Position numbers and translations under genes: made by a program. 64,000 nucleotides of DNA from positions 35,675-99,674 of the forward strand of contig JACKKF010000008.1 in NCBI GenBank assembly GCA_020637555.1, read 5' to 3'. Position 1 is the stretch's first letter. Every line of letters begins with the position of its first letter. Source of the DNA: Rhodobacter sp. Its GTDB lineage: Bacteria; Pseudomonadota; Alphaproteobacteria; Rhodobacterales; Rhodobacteraceae. The notes beneath the pieces are model-generated. The model was not told the origin of the DNA, searched no databases, and worked only from the letters and a program-made list of their open reading frames with translations. Below are positions 44,427 to 53,649 of the stretch, in pieces.

Positions 44427-46322
44427 TCATCGATGACCAGCTGACCGCGACAATCTGGCGATCATCGCGTGTGCCGTCGCCGCCCCCACCGATCCAGCCA
44501 GCTCGCGTTCCAGCCGGTCCAGCACATCGGGCGTGGGATCGGGCAGGAAGCCGCCCTTGCCCTGGCGGCGGGCCTCGGCGGCGAAGAACCCCTGTGCCTC
44601 GGTCGCGCCGAGGATGCGCTGCGACATGGCGAGCAGGTCCTCGGCCTCGTTCTCGGCGGCTTCGCGCGACCAGCCTTGCGCGCCGGGGCGGCTCTCGTCG
44701 CGGGCGAAGTCATAGACATTGACGAACTGCGCCGATTGCACCCGTTCGACCGGGCCAGGAAAGCTGAGGAGCGACCCGAGAATGAAGGCCGCGGCATTCA
44801 GCGTGAGCGACCAGAACAGCGCGTGCAGCAAGGGGTCCAGCCCGGCAACCCCGAAAAGCGCATGCGGCCGCAGCCAGCCCAGGCCGAAGGGGCCCTGCGC
44901 CATCAGATCGGCCCCCAGCACCACGCCAGGGCCAAAGGACGGCAGGAACAGCGTATAGAGCCAGGCCAGTGCCCCCACGACCAGCCCGGTCGCCGCGCCG
45001 ACCCGGCTGGCGCCGCGCCAATAGAGCGCGCCGACCAGCGCGGGCAGCACCTGCGCCATGCCCGCGAAGGCGATCAGACCGATGGCGGCCAGCGCGCGCG
45101 AGCCGCCCGAGACCGCGAAATAGAGATACCCCAGCCCCAGGATCACACCGATCGACAGGCGGCGCGCGTTCAGCACCAGGCCCCGCATGTCGCCGGCATC
45201 GCGCGCGGGGCCGGTGCTGGCGCGCTGGCGCGATGCCAGCCACAGCGGCACGACGATATGGTTCGACACCATCGTGGCCAGCGCGATCGCGGCGATGATG
45301 ACCATCGAGGTCGCGGCCGAGAACCCGCCCAGGAACGCCAGCATCGCCAGGCCGTTCTGGCCCAATGCATGCGGCAGGGTCAGCACGAAGAGGTCGGGGT
45401 TCGCCCCCTCGGGCAGCCGTTCGAGACCCAGCACCGCGATCGGCAGGACAAAGAGGCTCATGCCCAGGAGATAGAGGGGAAAGGCCCAACTCGCTGTGGC
45501 CAGATGGCTTTCGTCGGCGTTCTCGACGACAAGCACCTGGAACATGCGCGGCAGCGTCATGATCGCGACCGCCGACAGGAAGGTCAGCCCCATCCATCGC
45601 CCCGGCTGGATCGCCCAGTCGGGCCGGTCGGCGGCGGCGATGCGGGCCATGATGTCGCTCGGGCCGTCAGCCAGGCCCCAGACCACCCAGACCCCGACCG
45701 CCAGCAGGGCCACCATCTTGACCACCGCCTCGACCGCGATGGCGGTGACGACGCCGTGGTGCTGTTCGTTCGCATCGAGATTGCGTGTGCCGAAGAGGAT
45801 CGTGAACAGCGCCAGCCCCGCGGCGACCCACATCGCCAGTTGCCGGGGTGCCAGCGAGCTTTCGGCGGCAAAGGCCCCGAAGCTGAGCGCGATGGATTGC
45901 AGTTGCAGCGCGATATAGGGCGTGGTGGCAAAGACCGCGAGCAGGGTCACGATCACGCCCACCAGGTTAGACTTGCCGTAGCGCGACGAGATCAGGTCGG
46001 CGATCGAGGTCACGCGCTGCGCCTTGCCGATGCGCACCAGCTTGCGCAGCAGCCACCACCAGCCGACGAAGATCAGCGTCGGCCCGATGTAGATCGTCAT
46101 GAACTCCAGCCCCGAACGCGCCGCGTAACCGACCGCGCCGTAAAAGGTCCAGGCGGTGCAATAGACCGACAACGAAAGCGTGTAGACCAGGGGCGAGCGC
46201 AGGAAGCGCGGGCGGCGGCCGGCCTCGCGCAGGGTCTCGGCGCGGGTTTCCGCCAGCGAGGCGATGACAAACAGAAAGACGACATAGCCCAGCGCCGCCG
46301 GGACCAGAATATTGAGGGTCAT
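44427..46322 (-). CDS. Sodium:solute symporter part of a hybrid sensor kinase
   Basis: A CbrA-like SSS sensor: about 13 membrane helices (residues 1-500), e.g. TLSLSVYCTAWTFYGAVGYAA and ISSRYGKSNLVGV, then a soluble linker (RRILGATEAQ region). The intact protein would be about 900 aa with the kinase at 43608-44315. It starts at the ATG at 46322, which overlaps the stop of the small membrane gene (ATGA). Such proteins sense a transported nutrient such as acetate, amino acids or histidine; the ligand here is not known. Confidence 0.88.
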   Translation of the reverse strand: MTLNILVPAALGYVVFLFVIASLAETRAETLREAGRRPRFLRSPLVYTLSLSVYCTAWTFYGAVGYAARSGLEFMTIYIGPTLIFVGWWWLLRKLVRIGKAQRVTSIADLISSRYGKSNLVGVIVTLLAVFATTPYIALQLQSIALSFGAFAAESSLAPRQLAMWVAAGLALFTILFGTRNLDANEQHHGVVTAIAVEAVVKMVALLAVGVWVVWGLADGPSDIMARIAAADRPDWAIQPGRWMGLTFLSAVAIMTLPRMFQVLVVENADESHLATASWAFPLYLLGMSLFVLPIAVLGLERLPEGANPDLFVLTLPHALGQNGLAMLAFLGGFSAATSMVIIAAIALATMVSNHIVVPLWLASRQRASTGPARDAGDMRGLVLNARRLSIGVILGLGYLYFAVSGGSRALAAIGLIAFAGMAQVLPALVGALYWRGASRVGAATGLVVGALAWLYTLFLPSFGPGVVLGADLMAQGPFGLGWLRPHALFGVAGLDPLLHALFWSLTLNAAAFILGSLLSFPGPVERVQSAQFVNVYDFARDESRPGAQGWSREAAENEAEDLLAMSQRILGATEAQGFFAAEARRQGKGGFLPDPTPDVLDRLERELAGSVGAATAHAMIARLSRSAGHR

Positions 46323-46642
46323 GGCCCCTCGTCCCCGTCGGGCGCGGTCTGCCCGGGCGCCAGCGGCGATGCGCCGTCGCGCCGGATCGCCGCGCGCAGC
46401 GGACGGGCCAGCAGTGCCGCCACGAGGATCAGCACCAGCCACAGCGCGAACAGATAGACCGCCTCGGCCGCCGTGCCGGTCGCGGGGCCGGTCGGGGTGC
46501 CGGGGTCGCCGCCGCGGGTCCACAGAACGGGCAGCAGGATCAGCACGAACCCCGCCACCGGCAGGATGCGCGCGCCATCCATGATGCGGCGGCGGCGATA
46601 GGTTTCGCGTTCCAGGAACAGGGGCGCGCGCGGGGGTTTCAT
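46319..46642 (-). CDS. Small two-helix membrane protein, 107 aa
   Basis: Two predicted helices (ARILPVAGFVLILLPVLW and AVYLFALWLVLILVAALLA) with a charged N-terminus (LFLERETYRRRR). I do not recognise a family. It starts 4 bp after the response regulator stop and overlaps the symporter-kinase start, so it may be a small partner of the SSS domain. Confidence 0.65.
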   Translation of the reverse strand: MKPPRAPLFLERETYRRRRIMDGARILPVAGFVLILLPVLWTRGGDPGTPTGPATGTAAEAVYLFALWLVLILVAALLARPLRAAIRRDGASPLAPGQTAPDGDEGP

Positions 46643-46646
46643 CGCG

Positions 46647-47078
46647 TCAGACGCCCACGAGCTGCCGCACGGCGGCCAGCAGGTCCGCATTGGCAAAGGG
46701 TTTGGCCATGAACAGCGACGCCCCGGCCTCGAGTGCCATGTCGCGCGCGGCGTGTCCGCCACGGGCGGTCAGCAGGATCACCGGCAACCCGGCACTGGTC
46801 GGGTGCCCACGCAGGCCGCGCAGGATGTCCAGCCCGCTGACACCGGGCAACATGAGGTCCAGAATCAGCAGATCGGGGGCGAGATCCGCCACCGCCTGAA
46901 GCGCGCCATGACCCGAGGGCATGACCGTTACGCTCCAGCCGTCGCGGCGCAGGATGAAGCGGATGGCCTCGGAGATGTTGGGTTCGTCCTCGACGACCAG
47001 CACGCTGCGGCCGGCGCCATGCCCCGCCCCCTTGCCCGTTGCGGGACTGTCGGGCGCTCCACTGCCGTCTTCGGCCAT
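46647..47078 (-). CDS. Single-domain response regulator, 143 aa
   Basis: A CheY-like receiver with no output domain: acidic pocket VLVVEDEPNIS, phosphoacceptor Asp in LLILDLMLPGVSG, LLTARGG and FMAKPF. It is the first gene of the kinase operon and probably receives phosphate from the hybrid kinase downstream. A 20-residue Ser/Gly-rich N-terminus precedes the domain. Confidence 0.92.
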   Translation of the reverse strand: MAEDGSGAPDSPATGKGAGHGAGRSVLVVEDEPNISEAIRFILRRDGWSVTVMPSGHGALQAVADLAPDLLILDLMLPGVSGLDILRGLRGHPTSAGLPVILLTARGGHAARDMALEAGASLFMAKPFANADLLAAVRQLVGV

Positions 47079-47190
47079 GCGCTGCTTTCCCCCTGCCCTG
47101 GACCACCCGGAAACGGCCCCCCGCGCTGACTATCGCGTCTAATCACGATCCTGTCAAAGGCCGCAAACGCGGCGCGCGGGGCCTCGGCGG

Positions 47191-48537
47191 TCAGGCAGCG
47201 ATGATCGAGGGTTCGCGCCGCGCCGCGCAGGCCTCTCGCGGGCAGATCCGGCAACTGGATCCGAGCGCCAGCGCGGGTTCGTCGGGCCCCTCGGTTCCCG
47301 CGCCCTGAGGTCCCGCTCCCAGCGCCGAGGCCGGGGTCAGCAGCATCGCCGCCTCCCAGACCACGGGGGGCTCGAACCGCAGGGGATCGCGCGCACCCGC
47401 CACCGCGTGCGCGACAAAGCGCGTGGGCGGACGGCCGGCGAACTCGACCAGCGCGCGCAGCGGACGCTCGGGCTGCACCAGCGCCTGATAGAGCGGCCAC
47501 AACGGACAGGCCCCGCCAAAGCGCGGCAGCGCGAACCCTTCGACCGGGCGGCGAAAGGTCAAGGTGCCCGAGCCGTCGCAGACCGCCAGCCCGAAGCGCG
47601 GCACGCCGGCGGCCGGTGGCAGGGTCGCCAGCCGGCGAAACACCTGCGCCAGGCTGGCGCCGAACTGCCGCGCCAGATCCTCGGGGGCGAACACGGCACC
47701 CGGGGCGAACATGGCGGACAGCACGGGCATCAGCTGCGTCAGCGGCAGCACCCGGGCATCGGCATGGGCGCGGCGCAGCCAGTCCTCGGCCAGCGCCCGC
47801 GACGAGGCCGAGGCCAGCTCTGCCTGCCCGCCGGTGACCCGGCCCCAGTCGCGGACATCGGGGTCCTCGACCGCCTCGACGTGAAAGCCCTGCCGTTCCA
47901 GCCAGCTTTCCAGCTCTTCCTGCGGCGCGGCCAGGCCGGTCTCCTCGCCCGAGGTATCCAGATAGGCGACCAGGGCCTCGGCGGCATTGGCGAGGCGCAC
48001 GGAATCCGCGTGAACGTTGGAATGGAAGCGGGCGCGCCATTCGGGTTCCAGATCCTCGGACTCGGCCAGGATCGCGGCGGTCGACTGCACCGCCGTCACG
48101 GCCGAGACGATCTCGTGCAGCGCGGCCGACAGGTTGGGATCATGCGCCATGCGGTCGGACAGGCGGCCGATGGTGCGCTCGTGCCCTTCGGCGCGGGTGT
48201 GCAACTGCGCCAGCAACGCCGCCCAGCCCGGGAAGCGACCGACGAATTCCTCGGCCCGGTCGGTTTCGGGCGGGGCGTCGGGGGCCGCGCGCACCGTGGC
48301 CGCGCGCAGGGCCTCGACCAGGGCGTCGCCCGCGCTTTCGTCCAGCGCCTCGGGCGGGATCGACAGCGCCCGCGCGATCGCATCCAGAATCCGCGGGCTG
48401 GCACGCCGGCGATTGTGTTCGATCAGATTGAGATAGGACGGCGAGACCCCGGCCAGCCGCGCCAGGTCGGCCTGCCCCATCCGCCGCGCGGTGCGCAGCG
48501 AACGGATGCGCGATCCCGATAGCGCGGATTTGGGCAT
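47191..48537 (-). CDS. ScfR-type (short-chain fatty acyl) HTH regulator, 448 aa
   Basis: An N-terminal XRE helix-turn-helix (RSLRTARRMGQADLARLAGVSPSYLNLIEHNRR), a long acyl-CoA-responsive middle, and the C-terminal Cys-rich signature CRICPREACAARR. In Rhodobacter and Paracoccus related proteins (PccR, MccR) control propionate and methylmalonate genes in response to acyl-CoAs. Here the gene is divergent from accBC, which may be its target, but I see no TTTGCAAA-type site in the 201-bp intergenic region. The start is at 48537. Confidence 0.82.
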   Translation of the reverse strand: MPKSALSGSRIRSLRTARRMGQADLARLAGVSPSYLNLIEHNRRRASPRILDAIARALSIPPEALDESAGDALVEALRAATVRAAPDAPPETDRAEEFVGRFPGWAALLAQLHTRAEGHERTIGRLSDRMAHDPNLSAALHEIVSAVTAVQSTAAILAESEDLEPEWRARFHSNVHADSVRLANAAEALVAYLDTSGEETGLAAPQEELESWLERQGFHVEAVEDPDVRDWGRVTGGQAELASASSRALAEDWLRRAHADARVLPLTQLMPVLSAMFAPGAVFAPEDLARQFGASLAQVFRRLATLPPAAGVPRFGLAVCDGSGTLTFRRPVEGFALPRFGGACPLWPLYQALVQPERPLRALVEFAGRPPTRFVAHAVAGARDPLRFEPPVVWEAAMLLTPASALGAGPQGAGTEGPDEPALALGSSCRICPREACAARREPSIIAA

Positions 48538-48738
48538 TGGGCTTGTCTCCGGGTTCGGCCTGTTACACCATGGGCCCGCCGCACAGGCAAGCGGCACGCC
48601 GCGCCCGGCCCGCCCGGGCGGCTGGCGAATGGCACTTTTCAGCCGCCGGGGGCTGACGTATAACGCCGCGGCACACCGCAGACGATGCACGGGCGGCGCC
48701 CGACGGGACCCGCTGCCGCCAGCTCAACGAGGATGTCC

Positions 48739-49239
48739 ATGAGCAAAGATCACACCGCCGCCGACGTGGCCTTCATCCCGGCCCTCGCCGAACTTCTGAA
48801 CGCAAATGACCTGAGCGAGATTTCGGTCAAGCGCGAATACGGCGAGAACGACACGCTCAACGTCAAGGTGGCGAAGCATGTCCAGATGATCGCGGCCCCC
48901 GCCCCGGCCCCGGCGACCTATGTCGCGCCGGCCGCAGCCGCTGCCGCACCGGCGGCCGCCGCACCGGCCCCGGCCGCACCCGCAAGCGCCGATCCGGCCG
49001 AGCATCCCGGCGCCGTTCCCTCGCCGATGGTGGGCACGGCCTATCTGGCGCCCGAACCCGGTGCCGATGCCTTCGTCAAGGTCGGCCAGCAGGTGAACGC
49101 CGGCGAAACGCTGCTGATCATCGAGGCGATGAAGACCATGAACCACATTCCTGCGCCGGTGTCCGGCACGGTGAAGCGCATTCTCGTGACGGATGGCACA
49201 CCGGTCGAATTCGGCGCCCCCCTGATGATCATCGAATAA
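48739..49239 (+). CDS. accB: Biotin carboxyl carrier protein of acetyl-CoA carboxylase
   Basis: A 166-aa BCCP. The biotinylation site is Lys132 in EAMKTMNH, with an Ala/Pro-rich linker (residues 52-88). The ATG at 48739 is preceded by AACGAGG; a second ATG two codons earlier is too close to it. It is followed by accC 10 bp later. Confidence 0.96.
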   Translation: MSKDHTAADVAFIPALAELLNANDLSEISVKREYGENDTLNVKVAKHVQMIAAPAPAPATYVAPAAAAAAPAAAAPAPAAPASADPAEHPGAVPSPMVGTAYLAPEPGADAFVKVGQQVNAGETLLIIEAMKTMNHIPAPVSGTVKRILVTDGTPVEFGAPLMIIE

Positions 49240-49249
49240 GGACGCGCCG

Positions 49250-50596
49250 ATGTTCGACAAGATCCTCATCGCGAACCGGGGCGAGATCGCGCTGCGCGTG
49301 ATCCGCGCGTGCCGCGAGATGGGCATCGCGTCGGTCGCGGTGCACTCGACCGCCGATGCCGACGCCATGCATGTGCGCATGGCCGACGAGGCGATCTGCA
49401 TCGGCCCGGCGCCCTCGATCGACAGTTACCTGCACATGCCCGCGCTGATCTCCGCCTGCGAGATCAGCGGTGCCCAGGCGATCCATCCGGGCTATGGGTT
49501 CCTGTCCGAGAATGCCAATTTCGTGCAGATGGTCGAGGACCACGGCCTGACCTTCATCGGTCCGCGCGCGGAACATATCCGCATGATGGGCGACAAGATC
49601 ACGGCCAAGGACACCGCCAAGGCGCTGGGAATCCCGGTCGTGCCGGGTTCGGACGGCGGCGTGCCCGACATCGAGACGGCCAAGAAGGTCGCTGGCGGCA
49701 TGGGCTATCCCGTCATCATCAAGGCGACGGCCGGTGGCGGCGGGCGCGGCATGAAGGTCGCGAAATCCGAGGCCGAGCTCGAGGTTGCCTTCCGCACCGC
49801 ACGATCGGAAGCCAAGGCCGCGTTCGGCAACGACGAGGTCTATATCGAGAAATACCTCCAGCGCCCGCGCCATATCGAGATCCAGGTCTTCGGCGACGGC
49901 AAGGGCAACGCCGTGCATCTTGGCGAGCGCGACTGTTCGCTGCAGCGCCGTCACCAGAAGGTGCTTGAGGAAGCGCCCGGCCCCGTCATCACCGAAGCCC
50001 AGCGCGCCGAGATCGGCGGCATCTGCGCCAATGCCATCGCCAAGATGCAGTATTCCGGCGCCGGCACGATCGAGTTCCTGTTCGAGGACGGCGAGTTCTA
50101 TTTCATCGAGATGAACACCCGGCTGCAGGTCGAACACCCCGTGACGGAAGCGATCTATGGCGTCGATCTGGTGCGCGAGCAGATCATGGTCGCCTCGGGC
50201 AATGCGTTGTCGTTCCGGCAAGAGGATCTGGTGATCCGCGGGCACAGCATCGAGGTGCGGCTGAACGCCGAGAAGCTGCCGAACTTCACCCCCTCGCCGG
50301 GCCGCGTGGCGACGTTCCACGCACCGGGCGGGCTGGGGGTGCGGATGGATTCCGCCCTCTATTCCGGCTATCGCATCCCGCCCTATTATGACAGCCTGAT
50401 CGGCAAGCTGATCGTGCACGGCCGCGACCGTCCCGAGGCGCTGGCGCGTCTGAGGCGGGCGCTCGGCGAACTGATCATCGACGGAATCGACACCACGGTG
50501 CCGCTGTTCTTCGCGCTGCTGGAAAACGAGGCGGTGCTGAAGGGCGACTACAACATTCACTGGCTGGAGAAGTTTCTGGCCAATGAACTGGGTTGA
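49250..50596 (+). CDS. accC: Biotin carboxylase of acetyl-CoA carboxylase
   Basis: A 448-aa biotin carboxylase: MFDKILIANRGEIALRVIRA at the start, the ATP-grasp glycine loop (TAGGGGRGMKV), and the EMNTRLQVEHPVTE catalytic region. It carboxylates BCCP-biotin for fatty acid synthesis. accBC is followed by repeat copy 5 and then aat. Confidence 0.97.
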   Translation: MFDKILIANRGEIALRVIRACREMGIASVAVHSTADADAMHVRMADEAICIGPAPSIDSYLHMPALISACEISGAQAIHPGYGFLSENANFVQMVEDHGLTFIGPRAEHIRMMGDKITAKDTAKALGIPVVPGSDGGVPDIETAKKVAGGMGYPVIIKATAGGGGRGMKVAKSEAELEVAFRTARSEAKAAFGNDEVYIEKYLQRPRHIEIQVFGDGKGNAVHLGERDCSLQRRHQKVLEEAPGPVITEAQRAEIGGICANAIAKMQYSGAGTIEFLFEDGEFYFIEMNTRLQVEHPVTEAIYGVDLVREQIMVASGNALSFRQEDLVIRGHSIEVRLNAEKLPNFTPSPGRVATFHAPGGLGVRMDSALYSGYRIPPYYDSLIGKLIVHGRDRPEALARLRRALGELIIDGIDTTVPLFFALLENEAVLKGDYNIHWLEKFLANELG

Positions 50597-50603
50597 CGGC
50601 GGA

Positions 50604-50695
50604 GGCGGGGGGCTCCTCGCCCCCCGCACCCCCTCGCCAAAGGGGGTTTTCCACCCCCTTTGGAGTCCCCCGAGGATATTTCCGGCACAAAGATG
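50604..50695 (-). repeat. Intergenic repeat copy 5 (after accC)
   Basis: The head lies at 50667-50695 (minus-strand CATCTTTGTGCCGGAAATAT, then CCTCGGGGG). Next is a perfect 10-bp hairpin (50637-50646 with 50654-50663) with minus-strand loop TGGAAAA, the same as copy 6, then a G/C hairpin near 50605-50627. Confidence 0.85.
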
Positions 50696-50708
50696 ACAGG
50701 GCGCGGAC

Positions 50709-51377
50709 ATGCGACTGACCCCTGAGCTGATCGTGCGGGCCTATGCGGGTGGCGTCTTTCCCATGGCCGAAAGCGCCGACGCGGCCCAGATTCACTGGTT
50801 TGAGCCGCGACACCGCGGCGTGATGCCGCTGGAGGCCTTCCATGTCTCGCGCAGTCTGCGAAAGACGCGGCGGCGGGGGGGCTTCCGCTTTCGGTGCGAC
50901 GGGGATTTCCGCGGGGTCATGGCCGCCTGCGCCGATCGTCCCGAAACCTGGATCAACGACGCGATCTTTCGCGTCTTTGGCGATCTGCATGATCTTGGCC
51001 TGGCCCATTCGATCGAGGTTCTGGACCGCGACGGGTCCCTGGCCGGCGGCGTCTATGGGTTGGCCCTGGGCGGGGCGTTCTTTGCCGAAAGCATGGTGAG
51101 CCGCGTGTCCGGCGGGTCGAAAATGGCGCTGGCCGAACTGGTCGCGCGGCTGCGCAGGGGCGGCTACAGGCTGATGGACACGCAGTATCGGACGCCGCAT
51201 CTGGCCTCGCTCGGGGGGATCGAGATCCCGCGCGGCGCGTATCGGCGTCTGCTTGCCGCGGCCCTGGACGCCCCCGCCGATCCGGCGCGCGCCTTTGCGC
51301 CTGCGAACCCCGAGGTCGCCGACGGGGCCTTCTGGTCAGAGGAACCGGTGGATCGGCAGATGCCCGATCACCCATGA
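50709..51377 (+). CDS. aat: Leucyl/phenylalanyl-tRNA--protein transferase
   Basis: A 222-aa Aat that adds Leu or Phe to proteins with N-terminal Arg or Lys, marking them for ClpAP (N-degron). It shows AYAGGVFPMAESADAAQIHWFEPRHRGVMPL, and then GGVYGLALGGAFFAESM. Its last 42 bp overlap the convergent phospholipase D gene. Confidence 0.95.
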   Translation: MRLTPELIVRAYAGGVFPMAESADAAQIHWFEPRHRGVMPLEAFHVSRSLRKTRRRGGFRFRCDGDFRGVMAACADRPETWINDAIFRVFGDLHDLGLAHSIEVLDRDGSLAGGVYGLALGGAFFAESMVSRVSGGSKMALAELVARLRRGGYRLMDTQYRTPHLASLGGIEIPRGAYRRLLAAALDAPADPARAFAPANPEVADGAFWSEEPVDRQMPDHP

Positions 51378-52862
51378 GACAAGCCGTCGGAGGGTCGTGC
51401 TCTGGGGTTCCAGATGCGTCCGTTCCGTTGGCCCGCGCGACCACAACGGCCGCTTGCCGTCGAGCCCGACCTCCCAGGCGCATTCGGGCCGGGTCAGGTC
51501 GTCGAAGATCGCCCGCAAGTCCGCGACCAGGTCAGGGTTGGCAAAGGTGATGCCGAGTTCGGTGTTCAGAAAGGCCGACCGGAGGTCGAAATTGAACGAC
51601 CCCACGAAGCCCTGCACGCCGTCGATCACGAAGGCCTTGGAGTGCAGCATCCGGTCCGGGCCCTCGTACGAAGAAACCTCGAAGAGGCGCACCCCTTCGG
51701 CCAGCAGGCGACCGCGATACCAGCGATAGGCACCGTAAACCAGCAGGTTGTCGGCCAGGGCCAACCCGTTGGTGACCACGCTGACCTGGACACCGCGCCG
51801 CTGCAGGGCGATCAGGGCACGCAGCCCCTGAACGCCCGGAACGAAATAGGGGGTCATGATGCGCAGGTCGGACCCGGCCGATTGCAGCAACGGCAGCAAG
51901 GCCTCGGGCAGCCAGCCCGCGCGGCCTGTGCCCAGGGCCTTTTCCGGCGGATCGCCCAGGAAGGCCAGCGTATCGGTCCAGCGCAGCCGATCCAGCGCCA
52001 GGACATCCCCGGCAGCGCCGGTGCCGGGCAGATCCAGCGCCTTCAGCCGCGCGCGGGATTCGGGCGCCCGCAGGAAACGCGACAGGCGGGTGCGAAAACG
52101 CTTCAGCCGCGTGCGCTTGCCCGGCCAGAGGGTTCGGATCGGCAGCGCGACATCCGAGTTCCAGAACCGGTCGAACAGGGCTTCGGCCTGGCGCAGAACG
52201 GGGCCGGCAAGCAGCGCATCGAGATCGTCGTAATCGACCCCGTGGCCCTGAAGGGCGCCGAAATAGGCATCGCCCACGTTGCGCCCGCCGGTCATCGCCA
52301 GGCGCCCGTCGGTGATCCACAGCTTGCCATGCATCCGGCGATTGTAGGGCAACAGGGTCAGCACCATCTCCAATCCGCGCAGCAGGCCGCGGTCGCGCCG
52401 GCGGATCGGGTTGAACAGCCGCACCTCGATCCGCGGGTGCCGGTCCAGCGCGCGATAGACCGGGTCGTGGTTCAGCACGTTCACATCGTCGAGCAGCAGG
52501 CGCACGCGCACCCCCCGGTCGGCTGCCGCGAGCACGGCCTGCGCCAGCAGACGGCCCGACAGGTCGTCGTCCCAGATGTAATAGAGCAGATCGAGGCTGC
52601 GCTCTGCCAGCCGCGCCAGTTCAAGGCGCAGCGCCAGCGCCTCGGACTCGGCCGGGACGAGTCGGGCGCCGGACAGGCCCGGGTGCGCCGCTTCGATCCC
52701 GGACAGCAGGGCATCCAGTGTGGTGTCCCCGCCCGGCGGCAGGGCGCGCGACACCGCGCCGCGCCGCAGCTTGCCAAAGCGGCCCGCCGTGAACAGGCCC
52801 GCCGGCACCGCGATCGCCAGCAGCCCCAGCGCGAGGGCCAGCCAAAGGGGCCAGCCGATCAT
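51336..52862 (-). CDS. ClsC-like phospholipase D family protein, 508 aa
   Basis: Two HKD catalytic motifs: HGKLWITDGRLAMTGGRN and HSKAFVIDGVQGFVGSFN. A single N-terminal membrane helix (WLALALGLLAIAVPAGLF) anchors it. The segment LRGLEMVLTLLPYNRRMHGK is typical of the ClsC type of cardiolipin synthase, which uses phosphatidylethanolamine plus phosphatidylglycerol. It overlaps by four bases (ATGA) the end of the EEP hydrolase gene, so the two form an operon. Confidence 0.9.
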   Translation of the reverse strand: MIGWPLWLALALGLLAIAVPAGLFTAGRFGKLRRGAVSRALPPGGDTTLDALLSGIEAAHPGLSGARLVPAESEALALRLELARLAERSLDLLYYIWDDDLSGRLLAQAVLAAADRGVRVRLLLDDVNVLNHDPVYRALDRHPRIEVRLFNPIRRRDRGLLRGLEMVLTLLPYNRRMHGKLWITDGRLAMTGGRNVGDAYFGALQGHGVDYDDLDALLAGPVLRQAEALFDRFWNSDVALPIRTLWPGKRTRLKRFRTRLSRFLRAPESRARLKALDLPGTGAAGDVLALDRLRWTDTLAFLGDPPEKALGTGRAGWLPEALLPLLQSAGSDLRIMTPYFVPGVQGLRALIALQRRGVQVSVVTNGLALADNLLVYGAYRWYRGRLLAEGVRLFEVSSYEGPDRMLHSKAFVIDGVQGFVGSFNFDLRSAFLNTELGITFANPDLVADLRAIFDDLTRPECAWEVGLDGKRPLWSRGPTERTHLEPQSTTLRRLVSWVIGHLPIHRFL

Positions 52863-53578
52863 GCGCCCAGCCTGACCCGGGCCCGCAGCGGCAGATGATC
52901 CGAGGCGAGCCGCGCCAACGGCGTGTCATGCGGCGCGAGATCACTCAAGTCCGCCAGATTCGACCCGATGATGCGATCCAGCGGCAGCAACGGCCGTCGG
53001 GCGGGAAAGCTGGCGACCGCACCGGCGCGGCTGACCGCGTCGAGCCCGTGCTTGAGCGGCATCAGCGAGCACCCCGGGCCGCGCCGCCATTCGTTCGTGT
53101 CGCCCATCAGAAGGGTCGGCATGTCCGGGTCGATCTCGTCCGCGAGGCGGCGGGTCTGTTGCCAGCGCGAGGATCTGAGCAGCCCGAGATGCGCGCCGAT
53201 CACCCGCAGCGGCTGGTTGCCGAAACGCAGGTCGGCGACGATCGCGCCCCGGGGTTCCAGCCCCGGCAGGTCGATCAGGCGCACATCGGTCACCTCGGCG
53301 CCGCGCGCAAGGATCAGGTTGCCGTGCCAGCCATGCGCCAGATCGCCCTTGCGGTCGTGAAGCGGCACGGGAACCAGCCCCGTCGCCTGCTGCAACTCCC
53401 CCAGGTCGAGCACGCCCTTGCGGTCACCGAAGCGGCGATCGACCTCTTGCAGCGCCATCAGGTCGGGCGCGATCTCGCGCAGGACCGCGATAACGCGATG
53501 AGGGTCCCGCCGGCGGTCGGTGCCGACCGCCTTGTGGATGTTGTAGGACCCGACGGTCAGTTGGGGACGGTGCGGCAT
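52859..53578 (-). CDS. Endonuclease/exonuclease/phosphatase family hydrolase, 239 aa
   Basis: A Mg-dependent EEP-fold hydrolase: SYNIHKAVGTDRRRD, ALQEVDRRFGDR, VIGAHLGLL, LLMGDTNEW and ASDHLPLRA carry the metal and catalytic residues. It is operonic with the ClsC-like gene. Relatives in this position act on phospholipid or phosphodiester substrates; the substrate is not known here. Confidence 0.88.
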   Translation of the reverse strand: MPHRPQLTVGSYNIHKAVGTDRRRDPHRVIAVLREIAPDLMALQEVDRRFGDRKGVLDLGELQQATGLVPVPLHDRKGDLAHGWHGNLILARGAEVTDVRLIDLPGLEPRGAIVADLRFGNQPLRVIGAHLGLLRSSRWQQTRRLADEIDPDMPTLLMGDTNEWRRGPGCSLMPLKHGLDAVSRAGAVASFPARRPLLPLDRIIGSNLADLSDLAPHDTPLARLASDHLPLRARVRLGA

Positions 53579-53649
53579 GGGGCCCTGTGGTTGGTCTCGG
53601 TCGGGCGACTATAGGGCGCGTGCGGGGGCCGGGGCAATCCGCCTGCGCA

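Noticed and set aside
48538..48738. PccR-type TTTGCAAA operator between scfR and accB
   Set aside because: I read through the 201 bp and found no such site, so the target of this ScfR protein remains open.
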